Assembly (NCBI RefSeq): GCF_900564145.1 | Contig: NZ_UOOB01000001.1 | Span: 2,978,754-3,042,753, forward strand | Direction: 5' to 3' | Source of the DNA: Comamonas sp. lk | GTDB taxonomy: Bacteria > Pseudomonadota > Gammaproteobacteria > Burkholderiales > Burkholderiaceae_C | DNA length: 64,000 nt | Part shown: piece after piece, positions 26,436 through 34,909 of the stretch | Numbering within the stretch: position 1 is the stretch's first letter | Layout of the letters: each line of letters begins with the position of its first letter | The notes under the pieces: model-generated | The model's database searches: none | What the model saw: only the letters and a program-made list of their open reading frames with translations | What the model was told of the DNA's origin: nothing | Program-made: the position numbers and the translations under genes

Positions 26436-27494
26436 ATGACCACAGATACCCCTCAAGTTCCCCGACTCACCTCCCTATCCCACGGCGGCGGTTGCGGCTG
26501 CAAGATCGCGCCCGGCGTGCTGTCCGAACTGCTGGCCAAAAGCAATCTGCCCAAGCAGTTCTTCCCCAACCTATTGGTGGGAACGGAAACTGCCGACGAT
26601 GCCGCTGTCTATCAGATCAACGACGAGCAGGCGATTGTGGCGACGACCGATTTCTTCATGCCCATCGTGGACGACCCGTTCGACTTTGGCCGCATTGCCG
26701 CCACCAATGCACTGTCCGATATCTATGCCATGGGCGGCACGCCGCTGATGGCACTGGCCATTGTGGGCATGCCCATCAATGTGCTGCCCCATGATGTGAT
26801 CGCCAAGATCCTGGAAGGCGGCGAGTCCGTTTGCCGCGATGCCGGCATTCCCCTGGCCGGCGGCCACTCCATTGATTCGGTAGAGCCAATTTACGGCCTG
26901 GTGGGCATTGGCATCGTCAACCCCAAGCACATGAAGCGCAATGCCGACGCCAAGGCCGGTGATGTGCTGATTCTGGGCAAGCCGCTGGGCGTGGGCATTC
27001 TGTCGGCCGCGCTCAAAAAGAACCTGCTCGACGATGCCGGCTATGCCGCCATGGTCAAGGCCACCACCCAGCTCAACCGCCCCGGGGCCGATCTGTCCAA
27101 GCTCGACGGCGTGCATGCGCTGACCGACGTGACCGGCTTTGGCCTGCTGGGCCACGGCCTGGAGCTGGCACGCGGCGCCGGCCTCACGGCCCGCATCGAC
27201 AGCGCCAAGCTGCCGGTGCTGCCCACGGTGCAAGGCTTTGCAGAGCAAGGCGTCATCACCGGCGCCTCGGCTCGCAACTGGGCCTCATATGGTGAGCAGA
27301 TCGAACTGGCGGCCTCGGTCACCGATGCACAGCGCGCTTTGCTGACCGACCCTCAGACTTCGGGCGGCCTGCTGGTCTCCTGCGCACCCGAGGTGGCCGA
27401 GCAGGTGCTGCAGCTTTTTGCCGCCCAGGGCTTTGCCGAGGCCGCCGTCATCGGCCATATGCAGCAAGGCCAGCCCAAGGTGGTTGTGGACTGA
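26436..27494 (+). CDS. selD: Selenide, water dikinase (selenophosphate synthetase) SelD
   Basis: A 352-residue enzyme that makes selenophosphate from selenide and ATP, feeding both SelA and SelU. The N-terminal HGGGCGCK motif carries catalytic Cys20 and Lys23, equivalent to C17 and K20 of E. coli, so this is the Cys and not the Sec form. Conserved Asp in [12 protein letters not shown] and [21 protein letters not shown] are visible. ATG 26436 is used although its ribosome site is weak; the frame upstream has no conserved sequence. It lies 5 kb from selC and is divergent from yfiR. Confidence 0.96.
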   Translation: MTTDTPQVPRLTSLSHGGGCGCKIAPGVLSELLAKSNLPKQFFPNLLVGTETADDAAVYQINDEQAIVATTDFFMPIVDDPFDFGRIAATNALSDIYAMGGTPLMALAIVGMPINVLPHDVIAKILEGGESVCRDAGIPLAGGHSIDSVEPIYGLVGIGIVNPKHMKRNADAKAGDVLILGKPLGVGILSAALKKNLLDDAGYAAMVKATTQLNRPGADLSKLDGVHALTDVTGFGLLGHGLELARGAGLTARIDSAKLPVLPTVQGFAEQGVITGASARNWASYGEQIELAASVTDAQRALLTDPQTSGGLLVSCAPEVAEQVLQLFAAQGFAEAAVIGHMQQGQPKVVVD

Positions 27495-27516
27495 TTGCCG
27501 CCCGCGCTTTAAGCCC

Positions 27517-27542
27517 AAGAGAGCCGTCGGCTCTCTTTTTTT
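27517..27542 (+). terminator. Intrinsic terminator of selD
   Basis: AAGAGAGCC (27517-27525) and GGCTCTCTT (27529-27537) form a perfect 9-bp stem with a GTC loop, followed by T residues to 27542. Confidence 0.85.
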
Positions 27543-27702
27543 CGCTCCGCGTTCAGCTGGATGCGAATGTTGCAAAAAGCCCTACCGGTTCGCGCCGACA
27601 ATACCGTCTACCCCCTGCGGCATGCCACCTTGCCATGCCGCTGCGGAACGCAATCTGGACTTTTGATGCGCCAGCCGGCCTAGGGCTGGCGCGTGTATTC
27701 TC

Positions 27703-28962
27703 ATGACACAAAAAACAGTGGCCGTGCTGGGCGCCGGCATGGTGGGCGTGGCAACCGCCTTGGAGTTGCAGCGCCGTGGTTTGGCGGTAACGCTGCTGGA
27801 CCGGCGTGCTCCCGGCCTGGAAACCTCGTACGGCAACGCCGGCGTGATTGCGCGCAGCTCGCTCATGCCTTTCAACCACCCCAAGCTGTGGGGCAATCTG
27901 CCGGGGCTGCTCAAGAACCAGGGCACAGGCTTTCGCTACAACCCGGCCTTTGTCGCCGCCAATCTGCGCTGGGCCATGGGCTTTGTCGGCAATGCACGCC
28001 ACAGCGTGTTTGCCGAAACCACGGCCGCGCTGGACGCTCTGATCAGCCTGTCCACCGCAGAGCACAAACGCCTGCTGGGCGAAGTCAACGAACTGAGCCG
28101 GCTGCGCGACAACGGCTGGATGTTCCTCTACCGCAGCCTGCAAGCGTTTGACGCCCCTGGCGCGCAGCTGGGTCGCGAGACCATGGAGCAGTTTGGCATT
28201 GCCACACAAACGCTGGATGCGCCAGCCATCAGCGATCTGGAGCCGGTGCTCGCGCCGGTGTTTGCCAAGGCCCTGTGGATCAAGGACAGCTACTCCGTCA
28301 ACAGCCCCGGTGCCGTGGTCAAGGCCTATGCCCAGGCCTTTGTGGCCCGTGGTGGCGCGCTCAAGACCACCGAGTTGCGCACCGTGCGCCAAAGCGTGAC
28401 GGGTCGCTGGTCCGTGGTGGACGGCGACGGAACCCGTGAATACGACCGCGTCGTGGTCGCCCTGGGACCCTGGAGCAGCCAGTTCCTGGCCGGCCTGGGC
28501 ATTGATGTGCCCATGGGCTTTGAGCGCGGCTACCACATGCATTACGCAGCGGGCGACACCTCCGCCCGCCTGCAGCGCCCTATATATGACACGGCAGGCG
28601 GCTATGTGCTCTCGCCCATGGAGCAGGGCCTGCGCCTGTCCACCGGCGTGGAGCTCAATGCCTGCGATGCGCCCATGAAGCCACAGCAGCTGGAGCAGGC
28701 CGAAGCCGCCGCCCGCCAGGCCCTGCCCCTGGGCCAGCGCCTGGAGCAGCCACTGTGGATGGGCCGCCGCCCCACCCTGCCCGACAGCCGCCCGGTGATC
28801 GACGAAATGCCGGGCCGCCCCGGCCTGTGGCTGGCGTTTGGCCACCAGCACATAGGCTTTAGCACCGGACCGGGAACCGCCGCCCTGCTGGCCGCCCGCA
28901 TGCTGGGCGATGCGCAGCTGCCGCTGGACCCCTACCCTTTCCGTGCCAGCCGCTTCCTGTAA
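27703..28962 (+). CDS. FAD-dependent oxidoreductase, D-amino acid dehydrogenase (DadA)-like
   Basis: A 419-residue flavoprotein of the DAO family. The N-terminal dinucleotide-binding motif is VLGAGMVGVATALELQRRG with LLDRR closing the fold and SYGNAGVIA following, as in DadA. The C-terminal GRRPTLPDSRPVIDEMP and FGHQHIGFSTGPGTAALLA segments are typical. DadA-type enzymes deaminate D-amino acids and donate electrons to the respiratory chain; the substrate is not certain. It is convergent with an Lrp/AsnC gene, and no alanine racemase is adjacent. Confidence 0.85.
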   Translation: MTQKTVAVLGAGMVGVATALELQRRGLAVTLLDRRAPGLETSYGNAGVIARSSLMPFNHPKLWGNLPGLLKNQGTGFRYNPAFVAANLRWAMGFVGNARHSVFAETTAALDALISLSTAEHKRLLGEVNELSRLRDNGWMFLYRSLQAFDAPGAQLGRETMEQFGIATQTLDAPAISDLEPVLAPVFAKALWIKDSYSVNSPGAVVKAYAQAFVARGGALKTTELRTVRQSVTGRWSVVDGDGTREYDRVVVALGPWSSQFLAGLGIDVPMGFERGYHMHYAAGDTSARLQRPIYDTAGGYVLSPMEQGLRLSTGVELNACDAPMKPQQLEQAEAAARQALPLGQRLEQPLWMGRRPTLPDSRPVIDEMPGRPGLWLAFGHQHIGFSTGPGTAALLAARMLGDAQLPLDPYPFRASRFL

Positions 28963-29012
28963 GGCATTCAGAACAGTGAGCTTGAGGTCAAGTCGGCCTC
29001 TCGTCCAATGTA

Positions 29013-29048
29013 ATCAAGCGCAGACAGCTATTGTATAAATAGCAAAAA
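29013..29048. repeat. Dispersed intergenic repeat, partial copy
   Basis: CAAGCGCAGACAGCTATT (29015-29032) matches one arm of the dispersed element and is followed by ATAAATAGC, a shortened remnant of the other. It sits between two convergent genes. Confidence 0.45.
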
Positions 29049-29079
29049 CACCCGAGCAGCCTATCGCTGACGGGTGTTT
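29044..29079. terminator. Bidirectional terminator between the DadA-like and Lrp genes
   Basis: AAACACCCG (29046-29054) and CGGGTGTTT (29071-29079) form a 9-bp stem. The minus-strand reading continues into TTTTT, favouring termination of the lrp transcript; plus-strand use is also possible. Confidence 0.65.
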
Positions 29080-29102
29080 GTTCTGAAGCGGACGCCCGAT
29101 TC

Positions 29103-29579
29103 TCAGCCAGCCTGATTGTCTGCCACCACCTCGGCCGTGGTGCGGCGGTCGATCTTGCGGCTCAGTACCACCGAGGTATAGGTCTGCTGAATGCCGTCGA
29201 TCAGGCCAATGCGATCCAGCAAGGCATCGAGCTTTTCATTGCTTTCGCAACGCACAAACACCATGTAATCGTACTGGCCGCTGACGGCCGAGACTTCCTC
29301 CACCTCGGTAAAGCGGTTAAGCGCCTGCATGACGGAGGTTGCCGTCTTGGGCTGCACGCGGATGCCGCAGTAGGCGCGCACGGCCGATTGTTCCAGCCGC
29401 GAGCCCAGACGCACGCCATAGCCGGCAATCACGCCTTCCTGCTCCAGCTTGGCAATGCGCGCCACCACGGTGGTGCGCGCCAAATTCATCTGCCGCGCCA
29501 GATGCGCGGTCGAGGCGCGCGCATTGGTCTGCAGCAGGCGCAGCAGCTGACGGTCGGTTTCGTCCAAACGGTATTCCAT
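29103..29579 (-). CDS. Lrp/AsnC family transcriptional regulator
   Basis: A 158-residue regulator. The N-terminal helix-turn-helix (LDETDRQLLRLLQTNARAS, then TAHLARQMNLARTTVVARIAKLEQEGVI) is followed by the RAM ligand-binding domain (EEVSAVSGQYDYMVFVRCES). Such proteins sense amino acids and control their transport or catabolism. It lies 91 bp beyond the ABC transporter operon on the same strand and is convergent with the DadA-like gene, so either could be its target. ATG 29579 is chosen over an upstream start because GGGG lies just before it. Confidence 0.9.
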   Translation of the reverse strand: MEYRLDETDRQLLRLLQTNARASTAHLARQMNLARTTVVARIAKLEQEGVIAGYGVRLGSRLEQSAVRAYCGIRVQPKTATSVMQALNRFTEVEEVSAVSGQYDYMVFVRCESNEKLDALLDRIGLIDGIQQTYTSVVLSRKIDRRTTAEVVADNQAG

Positions 29580-29670
29580 GCTTACCCCATTCTCTTCATG
29601 CTGTGGTACGCGCAAAGCTTGCTGCTGCCGTACCTGATGCTGTTCTTGCTCTCATTCATGCGCTACACCT

Positions 29671-30456
29671 CTACGCCCGAGCCGGCGCATGGCTGCTACC
29701 CAGAATCCGGCCCAGAAAGCTGCGTGTCGCCTCCTGCTGCGGATCGTCTATCACCTGCGAGGGCGGCCCTGACTCCACCACCACGCCATCGCGCATGAAG
29801 ATCACCTTGTCCGCCACTTCGCGGGCAAAAGCTATTTCGTGCGTGACCAAAATCATGGTCATACCTTCCTTGGCCAACGATTTGATGACACCTAGCACTT
29901 CGGCCACCAGTTCGGGGTCCAACGCCGAGGTCGCTTCGTCAAACAACATGACGGAAGGCTCCATGGCCAAAGCCCGTGCAATCGCCACGCGCTGCTTCTG
30001 GCCGCCAGACATTCTGTCAGGAACCATATCGGCACGGTCTGCCAAACCCACCTTGGCCAGTAGCTCGCGTGCCTTGGCCTCGGCTTCGTGCCGGTTTTTC
30101 CTGAGCACCGTCACCGGCCCTTCCATGACGTTTTGCAGCACCGTCATGTGGGGGAACAGATTGAAATGCTGAAACACCATGCCGGTGCGGGCTCTGTAGC
30201 CGGCCAGCACCTTGTCGCGCGGCAGTGCCGTGTTTTTGCCGCTGAAGGTGATGGATTGCTCACCCACGCGGATATCGCCGCCATCGGGCACGGTCAGCAG
30301 ATTGACGCAGCGCAGCAGCGTGGATTTTCCCGAGCCCGAGGGGCCGATCAGCGCCACGACGGAGCCGCGCTCCACCGTCAGCGAAATATCTTTCAGAACG
30401 GCCAGATCGCCAAAGGATTTTTTGAGATTCTTAATCTCAATTACAGGAGCAGTCAT
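29671..30456 (-). CDS. Polar amino acid ABC transporter ATP-binding protein (GlnQ-like)
   Basis: A 261-residue ATPase with Walker A GPSGSGKS (about 38-45), Q-loop segment FQHFNLFPHMT, ABC signature MSGGQKQRVAIARAL, Walker B VMLFDEATSALDP and H-loop VTHE. The FNLFPHMTVLQN stretch is typical of glutamine/histidine-type importers. It is the third gene of the operon (binding protein, permease, ATPase), and its ATG is 3 bp from the permease stop. Confidence 0.93.
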   Translation of the reverse strand: MTAPVIEIKNLKKSFGDLAVLKDISLTVERGSVVALIGPSGSGKSTLLRCVNLLTVPDGGDIRVGEQSITFSGKNTALPRDKVLAGYRARTGMVFQHFNLFPHMTVLQNVMEGPVTVLRKNRHEAEAKARELLAKVGLADRADMVPDRMSGGQKQRVAIARALAMEPSVMLFDEATSALDPELVAEVLGVIKSLAKEGMTMILVTHEIAFAREVADKVIFMRDGVVVESGPPSQVIDDPQQEATRSFLGRILGSSHAPARA

Positions 30457-30459
30457 CGC

Positions 30460-31128
30460 TTATGCCTCCTTGGCTTGAGAGCTGTTTTGCTCTATGCGCT
30501 TGGCCCACATGGTGGCCGGCAGCAGAATCACGAAATAAGCCACGGCGATGAAGGTATAGACCTCCAGCGGACGGTAGGTGTCATGCGCAATCACCTGGCC
30601 CTGATACAGCAGATCGGGCACGGCCAGCACAGACAGCAGCGAAGTATTCTTGAGCTGCATGATGGACTGGCTCATCAGCGGCGGCACCATGCGCTTGAAG
30701 GCCTGCGGCAAGATGATGCGGCGCATCAGCTGAAACTGCGTCATGCCAATGGCCTGAGCGGCCTCGGTCTGGCCCGCATCGATGGAGATCACGCCGCCGC
30801 GAATGATTTCGGAATAGAAGGCCCCGCCGTACAGCGACAGGCACAGCGCAGCCGCCACCGGGGCCGACATCTCGATGCCGGTGAGCACCGGCAGCGCGTA
30901 GTAAAACCACACCAGTTGCACCAGCACCGGCGTGCAACGGAACACTTCCACAAACGCACGCAGCGGCAAGGTGATCCATTTATGGCGCGACAGCCGCCCC
31001 AGACCCGCGACCAGGCCCACGGCCAGCCCACCCGCCACACAGATGGCGGTGAACAGCAGCGTATAGCCTATGCCCTGGATGAACAGGGTCCGATACTTCC
31101 ACAACAGGGAAAAATCCCATTCGTACAT
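30460..31128 (-). CDS. Polar amino acid ABC transporter permease
   Basis: A 222-residue HisM/GlnP-type permease with about five membrane helices. The EAA loop is seen as GQTEAAQAIGMTQFQLMRRIILPQA (about 130-155), which docks on the ATPase. Only one permease gene is present, so a homodimer is expected. It lies between the binding protein and ATPase genes. Confidence 0.92.
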   Translation of the reverse strand: MYEWDFSLLWKYRTLFIQGIGYTLLFTAICVAGGLAVGLVAGLGRLSRHKWITLPLRAFVEVFRCTPVLVQLVWFYYALPVLTGIEMSAPVAAALCLSLYGGAFYSEIIRGGVISIDAGQTEAAQAIGMTQFQLMRRIILPQAFKRMVPPLMSQSIMQLKNTSLLSVLAVPDLLYQGQVIAHDTYRPLEVYTFIAVAYFVILLPATMWAKRIEQNSSQAKEA

Positions 31129-31147
31129 TGCTACTCCTGAACGACTT

Positions 31148-31171
31148 GCGGCTGCCTTGCATGGCAGCCGC
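31148..31171 (-). other. Intercistronic hairpin between binding protein and permease genes
   Basis: GCGGCTGCC (31148-31156) and GGCAGCCGC (31163-31171) form a 9-bp stem with a TTGCAT loop. No T-run follows. Hairpins here often protect the abundant binding-protein message and reduce permease expression; that role is inferred. Confidence 0.5.
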
Positions 31172-31215
31172 AGCAGGGACCGGGCAAGTCCCAGTCGGAA
31201 TCTATGGGTCAGAGC

Positions 31216-32046
31216 TTAGAACTTGACTTGCTTGGGAAAGCTCTCGGGCTTGACGCCGGCCAGCTTTTCCATGTTCTTGACGATCACCGACTGCACCTCG
31301 CCCTTGGCGCGCACATCCAGCAGCCAGGTATTCACGGCTTTTTCAAAATCCTTGTTGCTGCTCTTGGGCAGGCCGATATGGGTGGATGAGGTGGCCACGG
31401 GCTCGGGCACAAACATGGCACCCACATCGGGGCGCTTGGCCAGCAGCGGCTGGGCCAGCAACACCATCAGAATCTGGCAATCGGCACGGCCGGTCTGCAC
31501 GGCCATGGAGGCCGCGCCCGAGCTTTCCAGGCGTGCAATATTGGCCTTGGGCAAAGTCTTGGTAGCGAACTGATCCTGGTTGGATCCCACGTCCACCACG
31601 ATCTTGACCTTGGGATCGTTCAACTGCTCCCAGGTCTTGACGGGGCCGTAGCCTTTTTTGCAGACCGCTGTGAGCGTGTTGTTGAACAGCATCTCCGAGA
31701 AATCCACCATTTCACGGCGCGCGGGCGTCGGGCCCATGCCGAACATCACGTCGATCTTGTTGGTCTGCAGATCCATTACCGAATTGCCCCAGGTGGTTTC
31801 CACCAGCTCCACCTTGGCGCCCAGCTTCTGGGCCAGACTGGTGGCGAAGTCAGGACCAAAGCCTTCCCATTTTTGCGACACCAGATCTTTGTGGAAATAA
31901 GGCGTGGCACCCGAAATCACCCCCACGCGCAGCGTCTTGGTACGCTCGACACGGGCCATGGAAGATTCCTGGGCCACGGCAGCCGTGCCAACACACAGGC
32001 TGGCAGCCAGGGCCACGGTCTGGAGAATCGAAGATTTGCTGGGCAT
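31216..32046 (-). CDS. Amino acid ABC transporter substrate-binding protein
   Basis: A 276-residue periplasmic binding protein with a signal peptide (ILQTVALAASLCVGTAAVA-Q) and an SBP_bac_3 domain: LRVGVISGATPYFHKD, then GFGPDFATSLAQKLGAKVELVETTWGN and DVMFGMGPTPARREMVDFS. The ligand is likely an amino acid. AGGAGC lies close before ATG 32046, which fixes the start within a longer frame. First gene of the transporter operon, preceded by a 38-bp inverted-repeat region. Confidence 0.91.
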   Translation of the reverse strand: MPSKSSILQTVALAASLCVGTAAVAQESSMARVERTKTLRVGVISGATPYFHKDLVSQKWEGFGPDFATSLAQKLGAKVELVETTWGNSVMDLQTNKIDVMFGMGPTPARREMVDFSEMLFNNTLTAVCKKGYGPVKTWEQLNDPKVKIVVDVGSNQDQFATKTLPKANIARLESSGAASMAVQTGRADCQILMVLLAQPLLAKRPDVGAMFVPEPVATSSTHIGLPKSSNKDFEKAVNTWLLDVRAKGEVQSVIVKNMEKLAGVKPESFPKQVKF

Positions 32047-32074
32047 ACGCCGCTCCTGCTGGGTTCGGATCAAC

Positions 32075-32112
32075 TTCGACTTAAATCGAACAATTATCGA
32101 AAGTAAGTCGAA
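32075..32112. promoter_or_regulatory. Inverted repeat upstream of the ABC transporter operon (candidate operator)
   Basis: TTCGACTTA (32075-32083) and TAAGTCGAA (32104-32112) are perfect 9-bp inverses, and two further TCGA boxes lie between them. It begins 29 bp upstream of the binding-protein start codon, where a regulator would overlap the promoter. The cognate regulator is unknown; the nearby Lrp/AsnC protein is one candidate. Confidence 0.5.
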
Positions 32113-32615
32113 CAAAAGAGAGCCAGTCTATAAGCAGTTTGCAGGTGAAATTTCTTTGTTTTGACGATTCGACGCAATCATCGAATCATTTCGCAAGAAA
32201 TTTAACGACATTTATTGACGTATCCGTAGTAACACTTAGGCAAAAAGCCAATCTGGCCTCTGCCACCTGCCTCAAATCGCCCGCGGCCATGGACAAAAGC
32301 CTGTCCGACTCGAAACAAACCGTCACGTCCACTCGACGAAGTATCAAACAGGCCTCAGATGCAGCACAGTTAAGCGCAGGCAGCTATCAATACCGAAGCA
32401 CTGCAACTGAGCACCGCAAAAACGTCAGAGAAAACAGCGCGGCATCACGAAGCAAGGCGAATCTAGACATGCAGGATTTGCAGATATCTATTGCCTGCGC
32501 CCGGCGAATGCGAATTTCACCAGATCGAATCCGCGCAATGGATGGACCCGCGGATGGCGTATGACAAACCAAGCGGGAAAAAGGCAATGCAAAGCGCAAC
32601 ACAAAAGGCACAAAA
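32113..32615. other. Gene-free, AT-richer stretch before tRNA-Gln
   Basis: About 500 bp with no supported gene. A 141-codon plus-strand frame (32139-32564) has no recognisable domain, no good ribosome site and an unusual composition, so it is not called. One half-copy of the dispersed repeat (TTAAGCGCAGGCAGCTATCA, 32370-32389) is present. Confidence 0.5.
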
Positions 32616-32650
32616 CAAAAAACCTGTTCACTTGCGTGAACAGGTTTTTA
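32616..32650 (-). terminator. Intrinsic terminator of tRNA-Gln
   Basis: AACCTGTTCAC and GTGAACAGGTT form a stem of at least 11 bp around a 4-nt loop, flanked by A- and T-runs in both directions. It starts 6 bp beyond the tRNA 3' end on the minus strand. Confidence 0.85.
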
Positions 32651-32655
32651 TATCT

Positions 32656-32732
32656 TGGCAGGGGAAGAAGGATTCGAACCTTCGCATGCCGGAATCAAAA
32701 TCCGGTGCCTTAACCAGCTTGGCGACTCCCCT
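32656..32732 (-). tRNA. tRNA-Gln (anticodon TTG)
   Basis: A 77-nt cloverleaf on the minus strand. The acceptor AGGGGAG pairs with TTCCCCT (one G-T), discriminator G is followed by an encoded CCA (plus-strand TGG at 32656-32658), the anticodon arm is CCGGA-TTTTGAT-TCCGG with TTG at plus-strand 32696-32698, and the T arm is GAAGG-TTCGAAT-CCTTC. A TACAAT box (plus-strand 32745-32750) lies just upstream as a candidate -10 element. Confidence 0.95.
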
Positions 32733-33186
32733 ACGATGGATCGAATTGTACAACGACTTTTCGCTATGAATTTCGAAGTTCGACAAAATTGTGCAATCGC
32801 ACATAATTTTTAGCAAGACCGGTTGCCAGGCCCTCGAACGCTCGCAGGCTGCAGAGCCTATCAGCGGTATGGACCTGTGCTTGCCGCATGGCCCGCACCC
32901 GGATGGCGTGGCCGCTGATGCGCTGTACGGTCACAACAAATAGCACTGTGTCTTTCAGAATCCCTTGCACCCCTTTAGCCTCGCGAGTTTGGCCTTCACG
33001 CACTTTGGTATTCGCTTTGGCTCGTTTCCAGGCCCGCAAAGCCGCTGGCTTTGGCTATAGGCGATCTATAGGCGATCACGCCCTGACGGCATGAGACATG
33101 GGTTAGGCTGTGGGCTGCTCCATTCCCAAACTCATCCAAGCGCACGCAAAGCCTTCAACGCTGCATCGCACTTTTCTCTGCTGTTC
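32733..33186. other. Gene-poor stretch between tRNA-Gln and the GST-like gene
   Basis: About 450 bp. The short frames here (for example 32764-33039 minus) lack recognisable domains and ribosome sites. It holds the tRNA promoter region near 32745 and presumably the promoter of the GST-like gene; nothing else is recognised. Confidence 0.45.
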
Positions 33187-33879
33187 ATGTCTGATTCCTT
33201 GTCCTCACCCTCTTCGCTGCCTGTGCTGTATTCCTTTCGCCGCTGTCCTTATGCGATTCGTGCCCGTTTGGCGCTGGCGCATTCGGCCATGGCCTGCGAG
33301 TTGCGCGAGATCAATCTGAGAAACAAGCCACAGGCACTGCTGGATGCATCGGCCAAAGGCACGGTGCCGGTGCTGGTGAGTGCAGATGGAGCCGTGATCG
33401 ATCAAAGCCTAGACATCATGCTGCATGCGCTTGCCGCCAACGATCCCGACGGCTGGCTCTCACCCACGCAAGGCGAGCTGAGCGAGATGCTGTCGCTGAT
33501 CGCGCGCAATGACGGTTTTTTCAAGAAAGCGCTGGATCGCTGCAAATACCCCGAGCGCCACAGCGCCGAGGAAGTCAATCAGGCCCAGGCCGATGCACTG
33601 ATCTGGCTCAGCGAGCTCAACGACCAGCTCGATCAGACCGGTTACCTGTTTGGTCTGCACCCTAGCCTGGCCGACATGGCTTTGCGCCCTTTTGTACGCC
33701 AGTACGCCCGCATCGAGCAGGCGCAGTGGGACGAGCAGCCCTGGCCGCATCTGCAGGACTGGCTGCAACGCTGGATAGACTCCGCCTTGTTTGCCGAAGT
33801 GATGGAAACCTATCCCGGCTGGATTCCCGGCACCACCGGCCCCACGTTTGCGAACAAAGGTGTTCAAGCCAGCGCTTGA
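33187..33879 (+). CDS. Glutathione S-transferase-like protein
   Basis: A 230-residue protein with a thioredoxin-fold N-terminal domain (LYSFRRCPYAIRARLAL) carrying a CPYA glutaredoxin-like motif at C20 and the GTVPVL cis-proline segment, followed by an all-helical domain (about 90-210). The Cys active site resembles omega/beta GST or Grx2-like proteins that catalyse thiol-disulfide or deglutathionylation reactions. ATG 33187 begins the conserved region; the frame upstream to 33091 appears non-coding. Physiological substrate unknown. Confidence 0.82.
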   Translation: MSDSLSSPSSLPVLYSFRRCPYAIRARLALAHSAMACELREINLRNKPQALLDASAKGTVPVLVSADGAVIDQSLDIMLHALAANDPDGWLSPTQGELSEMLSLIARNDGFFKKALDRCKYPERHSAEEVNQAQADALIWLSELNDQLDQTGYLFGLHPSLADMALRPFVRQYARIEQAQWDEQPWPHLQDWLQRWIDSALFAEVMETYPGWIPGTTGPTFANKGVQASA

Positions 33880-33888
33880 TCGAAATAC

Positions 33889-33932
33889 ATAGCTGAAAGC
33901 GGCCACTGGGTCTGCGCTTTGGCAGCTTTCAA
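33889..33932. repeat. Dispersed intergenic repeat, divergent copy
   Basis: ATAGCTGAAAGC (33889-33900) faces GCGCTTTGGCAGCTTTC (33914-33930) as imperfect inverted arms. It lies just before the shared terminator of two convergent genes. Confidence 0.45.
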
Positions 33933-33934
33933 TG

Positions 33935-33976
33935 AAAACCCCGGCCGCTTGCGTTGCCGGGGTTTTGATTTTTTCG
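33935..33976. terminator. Bidirectional terminator between the GST-like and LysR genes
   Basis: AAAACCCCGGC (33935-33945) and GCCGGGGTTTT (33956-33966) form a perfect 11-bp stem; a further T-run follows at 33969-33974. The A/T flanks allow use from both convergent genes. Confidence 0.85.
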
Positions 33977-34003
33977 CGAATCACTTGCTGACCTGAACGT
34001 ATC

Positions 34004-34900
34004 TCAAGGACAGAGCAGGCTGCGCATGGATTGCACGGTATCGCGCAGAAAGCTCCAGGTGGCGGCAATGCGCGGAATCTGGCGCGACTCCACGGGCATG
34101 CTCATCCAGAAAGTGCGGGTGAAGCAGGCCTGCTCCGGCAGCACGCGGCTCAGAACCGGGTCTTTGTCGGCCAGAAAAGCTGGCAGCACGGCCAGACCTG
34201 CTCCGGCTCTGACGGCCTCGTATTGGGCGGTAATGCTGGTGCTGCGCAAGGCAAAACGCTCGGGCTGGTGCAAAGTGTCCAGCAGCTGCAGCTCGCGGGT
34301 AAACAACATATCGTCCACATAGTGCACAAAGCTGTGGTGGCGCAGATCTTCGGTCCTGGCCACCAGGGGCTTGCGGGCCAGGTATTCGCGCTGTCCGTAC
34401 AGATAAAGCCGGTAGTCGGCCAGCTTGGTAACCACCACCGAGCCGCGCTTGGGGCGCTCCAGCGAGATGACGATGTCGGCCTCGCGCCGCGACAGATGCA
34501 GCATGCGCGGCAGCGCCAGCAAATCGATGCTGAGCATGGGGTAGCGCTGAGTCAGGCGCGCCAGCTCCGAGGCCAGCAACTGCGTGCCAAAGCCTTCGGT
34601 AGCACCCACCCGCACCAGTCCGGCCGGGCCTTCGCTGTGCGAGGCCAGCGCCAGCGGGCCGCGCTCCAGCCCATCGACCGCGCTTTGCATGCTGTCGGCC
34701 ACGGTCAACAGCTGGCGGCCGGCTTCCGTCAGTCGCCACTGCCCGCCGGCGCGTTCAAACAGCACGGCACCCAGCTGCTTTTCCAGCGCCTGAATGCGGC
34801 GCGACACCGTGGTGTGTTCCACGCCCAGGCGGCGCGCGGCAGCAGCCATGCTGCCGTTGCGGGCCAGCTCGCCAAAAAAACGCAGATGGTCCCAGTCCAT
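34004..34900 (-). CDS. LysR family transcriptional regulator
   Basis: A 298-residue regulator. The winged helix at residues 1-60 reads MDWDHLRFFGELARNGSMAA, then AARRLGVEHTTVSRRIQALE, and the C-terminal periplasmic-binding-like effector domain covers about 90-290. It lies 9 bp downstream of the MarR gene on the same strand, and both are divergent from the gentisate-pathway genes, so a role in aromatic catabolism is plausible but unproven. Confidence 0.91.
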   Translation of the reverse strand: MDWDHLRFFGELARNGSMAAAARRLGVEHTTVSRRIQALEKQLGAVLFERAGGQWRLTEAGRQLLTVADSMQSAVDGLERGPLALASHSEGPAGLVRVGATEGFGTQLLASELARLTQRYPMLSIDLLALPRMLHLSRREADIVISLERPKRGSVVVTKLADYRLYLYGQREYLARKPLVARTEDLRHHSFVHYVDDMLFTRELQLLDTLHQPERFALRSTSITAQYEAVRAGAGLAVLPAFLADKDPVLSRVLPEQACFTRTFWMSMPVESRQIPRIAATWSFLRDTVQSMRSLLCP

Positions 34901-34909
34901 GAGCCGGGC

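Noticed and set aside
32139..32564. 141-codon plus-strand reading frame
   Set aside because: No domain, no plausible ribosome site and unusual composition; it also contains a copy of the dispersed repeat.
32764..33094. Short opposite-strand frames between tRNA-Gln and the GST-like gene
   Set aside because: They overlap each other on opposite strands, lack recognisable features and show no ribosome site.
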